64,000 bases of DNA from Nevskiales bacterium (GTDB lineage: Bacteria > Pseudomonadota > Gammaproteobacteria > Steroidobacterales > GCA-2729495), in NCBI GenBank assembly GCA_011526045.1, contig WYBE01000047.1, positions 1-64,000 of the forward strand. Reading direction: 5' to 3'. The notes beneath the pieces are model-generated. The model was not told the origin of the DNA and did not search any database. It worked only from the letters and a program-made list of their open reading frames with translations. The position numbers were made by a program, and so were the translations under genes. Shown here piece after piece: positions 61,825 through 64,000 of the stretch (position 1 is its first letter; the number at the start of each line of letters is the position of its first letter).

Positions 61825-61854
61825 TTATACGCCGCGGCGCGGTCTCGCCCCTTA
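61825..61854 (-). promoter_or_regulatory. Predicted ECF promoter (TAAGGG-N18-GTATAA) of the 61363 gene
   Basis: TAAGGG (61854-61849) and GTATAA (61830-61825), 18 bp apart. The flanks TTGCG and GC are shared with 57213-57241. Confidence 0.55.
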
Positions 61855-61993
61855 CGCAAATCTTGGCAACGGCTCCGCGGAAATTGCTCTGCAATGGGTG
61901 CCACAAAATCTCCCACGAGCGGAACGCCTCCTGGTCATTCACCGCGCTTCATCGCGTGCCAATGCATGCGCGGTTTTTTCTTCAAGAAGAAGC

Positions 61994-62022
61994 AAGGGCT
62001 CCGCTACGCGCGGAACGTATAA
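61994..62022 (+). promoter_or_regulatory. Predicted ECF promoter (AAGGG-N18-GTATAA) of the adenosine-specific-kinase gene
   Basis: AAGGG (61994-61998, preceded by C) and GTATAA (62017-62022), 18 bp apart, 62 bp upstream of ATG 62085. Back-to-back with the minus-strand site at 61825 in the same 311-bp spacer. Confidence 0.5.
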
Positions 62023-62084
62023 CGGTAAAGCGACCGCACTCAGCGGCGACAACTGCTCACGCACACTACTGGATTGGAGGCACT

Positions 62085-62573
62085 ATGGAACTGACAACAA
62101 TCCGGATCGAAAAACCGGACCCCGTTCACGTGGTCCTCGGTCAGGCGCACGACGTAAAGACGATCGAGAACATGCACGAAGGGCTGCTAAACGCAGCGCC
62201 TGGGATCGTGTTCGGCATCGCATTCTGCGAGGGCGCGGGCAGCCGCCTCGTGCGCTGCGTGGGAAGTGACGACACGCTGCTCGAGCTGGCCAAAAAGAAT
62301 GCTACGGCGATCGGCGCCGGCGATATGTTCATTGTCTTATTTGAACACGTGAGCGACGCGCGCGAGGCGATCGCAACGATCAAGTCGCTCCCGGGCGTCA
62401 GCAGGATTTTTTGCGCCACCCCGAATCCAACCGAGGTCGTGTTAGCCGCGACAGAACAGGGCCGCGGAATCATCGGCGTAATCGACGGCTCGATTCCGCA
62501 TGGCGTGGAAACGGCCGAGGACATCGCGTGGCGCAGGGACTACTTGCTCCACACCGTTGGCTTTAAAAGGTGA
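62085..62573 (+). CDS. Adenosine-specific kinase family protein (DUF355)
   Basis: 162 residues with a clear Shine-Dalgarno (GGAGG at 62076-62080). The sequence (VHVVLGQAHDVKTIENMHE, GIVFGIAFCEGAGSRLVR, IGAGDMFIVLFEH, SRIFCATPNPTEVVL, GRGIIGVIDG) follows the archaeal/bacterial family of Pyrobaculum and Pyrococcus adenosine-specific kinase. Its physiological role in bacteria is uncertain. Its placement here, with its own ECF-type promoter, suggests it is induced with the metal genes. Confidence 0.88.
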   Translation: MELTTIRIEKPDPVHVVLGQAHDVKTIENMHEGLLNAAPGIVFGIAFCEGAGSRLVRCVGSDDTLLELAKKNATAIGAGDMFIVLFEHVSDAREAIATIKSLPGVSRIFCATPNPTEVVLAATEQGRGIIGVIDGSIPHGVETAEDIAWRRDYLLHTVGFKR

Positions 62574-62736
62574 GACATCGATTCGCCTGGCCTCGCAGTG
62601 GCGAGGGCAAAATCTGCGCAGCTTTTCTCGAGCAAGTCGTGAGGGATCGAGCACGGTGCTGCGTTGAATCGTTCAGCCGCGTCCGTCCGCTCGTTCAGGC
62701 GGGCGCGACCACGCTCTCCCGAAACAATCGAACATC

Positions 62737-63180
62737 ATGAAATTCGTTCGCGTCCTATTCTTCGCTTCACTCGCGCCGCTGGCGCTTTCGTCCACCGCCC
62801 TTCATGCCGCCGATCACGGTCACGGCAGTCACGGCGCCCAAGCCGCCGAGCTCACCAAGGCACAGACGAAGTTCCTAGCGAATTACGAAGGCGTCCGCGC
62901 AGCGCTCGCTGCCGACGATCTCGACGCAGCGAAACGATCCGCGGCCAACATCGCCGACTCCGAGGCTGCCAGGCAATTGAGCAAGGCATCGTCGCTCAAC
63001 GCGGCCCGCGTCGCGTTCAAAAAGCTCAGTGCGGAAGCCCTCCAACTCGCGAAGGGCCACGAAGGCTACTACGTCGCCAACTGCCCGATGGCAGGAAGCG
63101 ACTGGCTGCAAACCACGACCAAGATCAGCAATCCCTACCTCGGCCGGCAGATGTCCACCTGCGGCAGCATCAAGAACTGA
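62737..63180 (+). CDS. Exported stand-alone DUF3347 protein
   Basis: 147 residues, signal (LFFASLAPLALSSTALHAA), a His-rich mature start (DHGHGSHGAQ), then DUF3347: KFLANYEGVRAALAADDLDA, NCPMAGSDWLQT and NPYLGRQMSTCG. The same ending pattern (CPM...W...NPFFGSKMPRCG) closes the DUF3347 region of CusB, so this looks like a soluble paralogue of that domain, perhaps a periplasmic copper chaperone to the pump (inference). Confidence 0.85.
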   Translation: MKFVRVLFFASLAPLALSSTALHAADHGHGSHGAQAAELTKAQTKFLANYEGVRAALAADDLDAAKRSAANIADSEAARQLSKASSLNAARVAFKKLSAEALQLAKGHEGYYVANCPMAGSDWLQTTTKISNPYLGRQMSTCGSIKN

Positions 63181-63197
63181 CTCGTGCATCCCTCGCC

Positions 63198-63362
63198 ATG
63201 AAAACCAATATCGTCCGCGGCATTCTCGTGCTCGGAGCTGTCCTCGGTTTCGCACTTCTTTCGGGTTGCGACTCACCCGGCGGGCATCGCCATACGTCCA
63301 TCCAGAGCCAGCCGTGTAGTGTCCCGGCTCTCGAATCACCCGCACCTTTGGGATGGGCGTAA
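63198..63362 (+). CDS. Very small lipoprotein
   Basis: 54 residues: ATG 63198, signal and lipobox LGFALLSGC (lipidated Cys near residue 24), short His/Ser tail (HRHTSIQSQPC). 17 bp after the DUF3347 gene and directly before a strong terminator, so it is the last gene of that unit. Function unknown. Confidence 0.6.
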   Translation: MKTNIVRGILVLGAVLGFALLSGCDSPGGHRHTSIQSQPCSVPALESPAPLGWA

Positions 63363-63401
63363 TCATGAGTCGAGTGAGTTGAGTTGATTGAGTCGACCCG
63401 A

Positions 63402-63439
63402 GCCGCCGCCCCAAAAATCCGGGGCGGCGGCTTCTTTTT
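63402..63439 (+). terminator. Rho-independent terminator
   Basis: GCCGCCGCCCC (63402-63412) and GGGGCGGCGGC (63421-63431) form a perfect 11-bp stem with loop AAAAATCC, followed by TTCTTTTT. It ends the 62737-63362 unit. The strongest terminator in the window. Confidence 0.9.
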
Positions 63440-63592
63440 GTGCCGCGCCCCTGCAGCAACGTGAAACACCACCGCTCCCCGACCACATTTTTTGCGCAGT
63501 CTGAAAATTCATCCGCAGATTTTTCGAAATGCGCGCCGCCTCTAAAGACGCGTCCGACGCGTGCCGTCCTGGAGATCCCGGATCTACCCGCC

Positions 63593-64000
63593 ATGCCACG
63601 AGCGACACCGCCACAAGACCGACAGGAGCGCGAAAGAGTCGAGTTCCTGCACACGCTCACGCTCGGCGGGGTCGATCAGACGATCTACGCGCACGGAAAC
63701 GATGCCACTGCGCCTGTATTGCTCTTCCTTCATGGCGGACCTGGCCTGCCGCACATGCCCTTCGCGCACGTTAATGGGGATCTCGCGCAACGATTCGTGG
63801 TCGTGCATTGGGACCAGCGCGGTGCCGGCAAATCCTACTCGCCGGCCTTGCACGCGGCCCACTTTTCGATCGAGCAGTTCGTTTCCGATGCGCACGAGCT
63901 GATTCGCTGGTTGTGCGAGCGCTTCAAGCAGCCGCGCGTAATCCTCGTCGGGCATTCGTGGGGCTCCGTGCTGGGCGCGCTCGTCGCGGCGCGCTACCCG
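63593..64000 (+). CDS. Alpha/beta hydrolase (proline iminopeptidase-like), 3' end cut by window edge
   Basis: 136 residues visible from ATG 63593. LLFLHGGPGLPH is the oxyanion-hole motif, VVHWDQRGAGKSY a conserved strand-turn, and VGHSWGSVLG carries the nucleophile Ser. The HGGPG plus DQRGAGKS wording is that of prolyl aminopeptidases and related hydrolases. No signal peptide. The catalytic Asp and His lie beyond the edge. Confidence 0.9.
   Translation, partial: MPRATPPQDRQERERVEFLHTLTLGGVDQTIYAHGNDATAPVLLFLHGGPGLPHMPFAHVNGDLAQRFVVVHWDQRGAGKSYSPALHAAHFSIEQFVSDAHELIRWLCERFKQPRVILVGHSWGSVLGALVAARYP

Noticed and set aside
62574-62736. ECF-type site upstream of the stand-alone DUF3347 gene
   Set aside because: GCGAGGG is present but nothing like GTATAA occurs 17-18 bp downstream.

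Overview
The window looks like one stretch of a high-GC bacterial chromosome, most consistent with the Verrucomicrobiota, probably near Opitutaceae. That placement is inferred from the mix of housekeeping genes, short GC-rich dispersed repeats and Opitutus-like gene families; no rRNA or tRNA was found to confirm it. Coding density is high on both strands, and no transposase, CRISPR array or RNA gene could be supported.

Positions 1-12.2 kb are ordinary core metabolism: a partial GGDEF response regulator, trpA, an EEP-family nuclease/phosphatase, a PhoD-type phosphatase, a purF homologue lacking the usual N-terminal cysteine, a polyprenyl diphosphate synthase (ispA-like), citramalate synthase (cimA) and the murein-recycling ligase mpl. 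A remnant of the 3' end of guaA lies between the phosphatase and purF.

Positions 12.3-21 kb look like an eroded accessory region: a small excisionase-type HTH protein, an unknown 385-residue protein, a long-B (RsAgo-like) Argonaute that has lost the end of its PIWI domain, a histidine-kinase N-terminal remnant abutting the Argonaute break, a YdcF-like protein, three response-regulator-type genes and a sigma-70-like protein without a recognisable region 4.

Positions 21-64 kb are a heavy-metal and stress island. It holds a compact mercury uptake unit (merR, merTP fusion, CopZ-like Fe-S metallochaperone, no merA), a copper P-type ATPase behind an ECF sigma factor with a Cys-rich tail (CorE-like), a cytosolic copper-storage protein, a DUF305 protein, and an 11-kb, mostly overlapping operon (SDR, Met-rich protein, epimerase, HMBD-SPW-VKOR membrane protein, isoprenylcysteine methyltransferase-like protein, site-2 protease, 6-phosphogluconate dehydrogenase, DUF1990, methyltransferase, amylo-1,6-glucosidase). 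Further right are a complete CusCBA efflux system, a CnrX-like sensor pair, a hybrid histidine kinase and an alpha-glucan phosphorylase. There is also a set of small secreted Cys-rich proteins, four of which begin after signal cleavage with GPxxQYWQ.

The most interesting signal is regulatory. Six intergenic sites share the form (T/C)(A/G)AGGG, 17-18 bp, GTAT(A/C)A or GTTAAA. They precede the CorE-like sigma gene itself, the 11-kb operon, the CnrX-like pair, two of the GPxxQYWQ genes and an adenosine-specific-kinase gene. Together they suggest one ECF regulon tying copper efflux, small secreted Cys-rich proteins, envelope redox and glycogen breakdown into a single stress programme.
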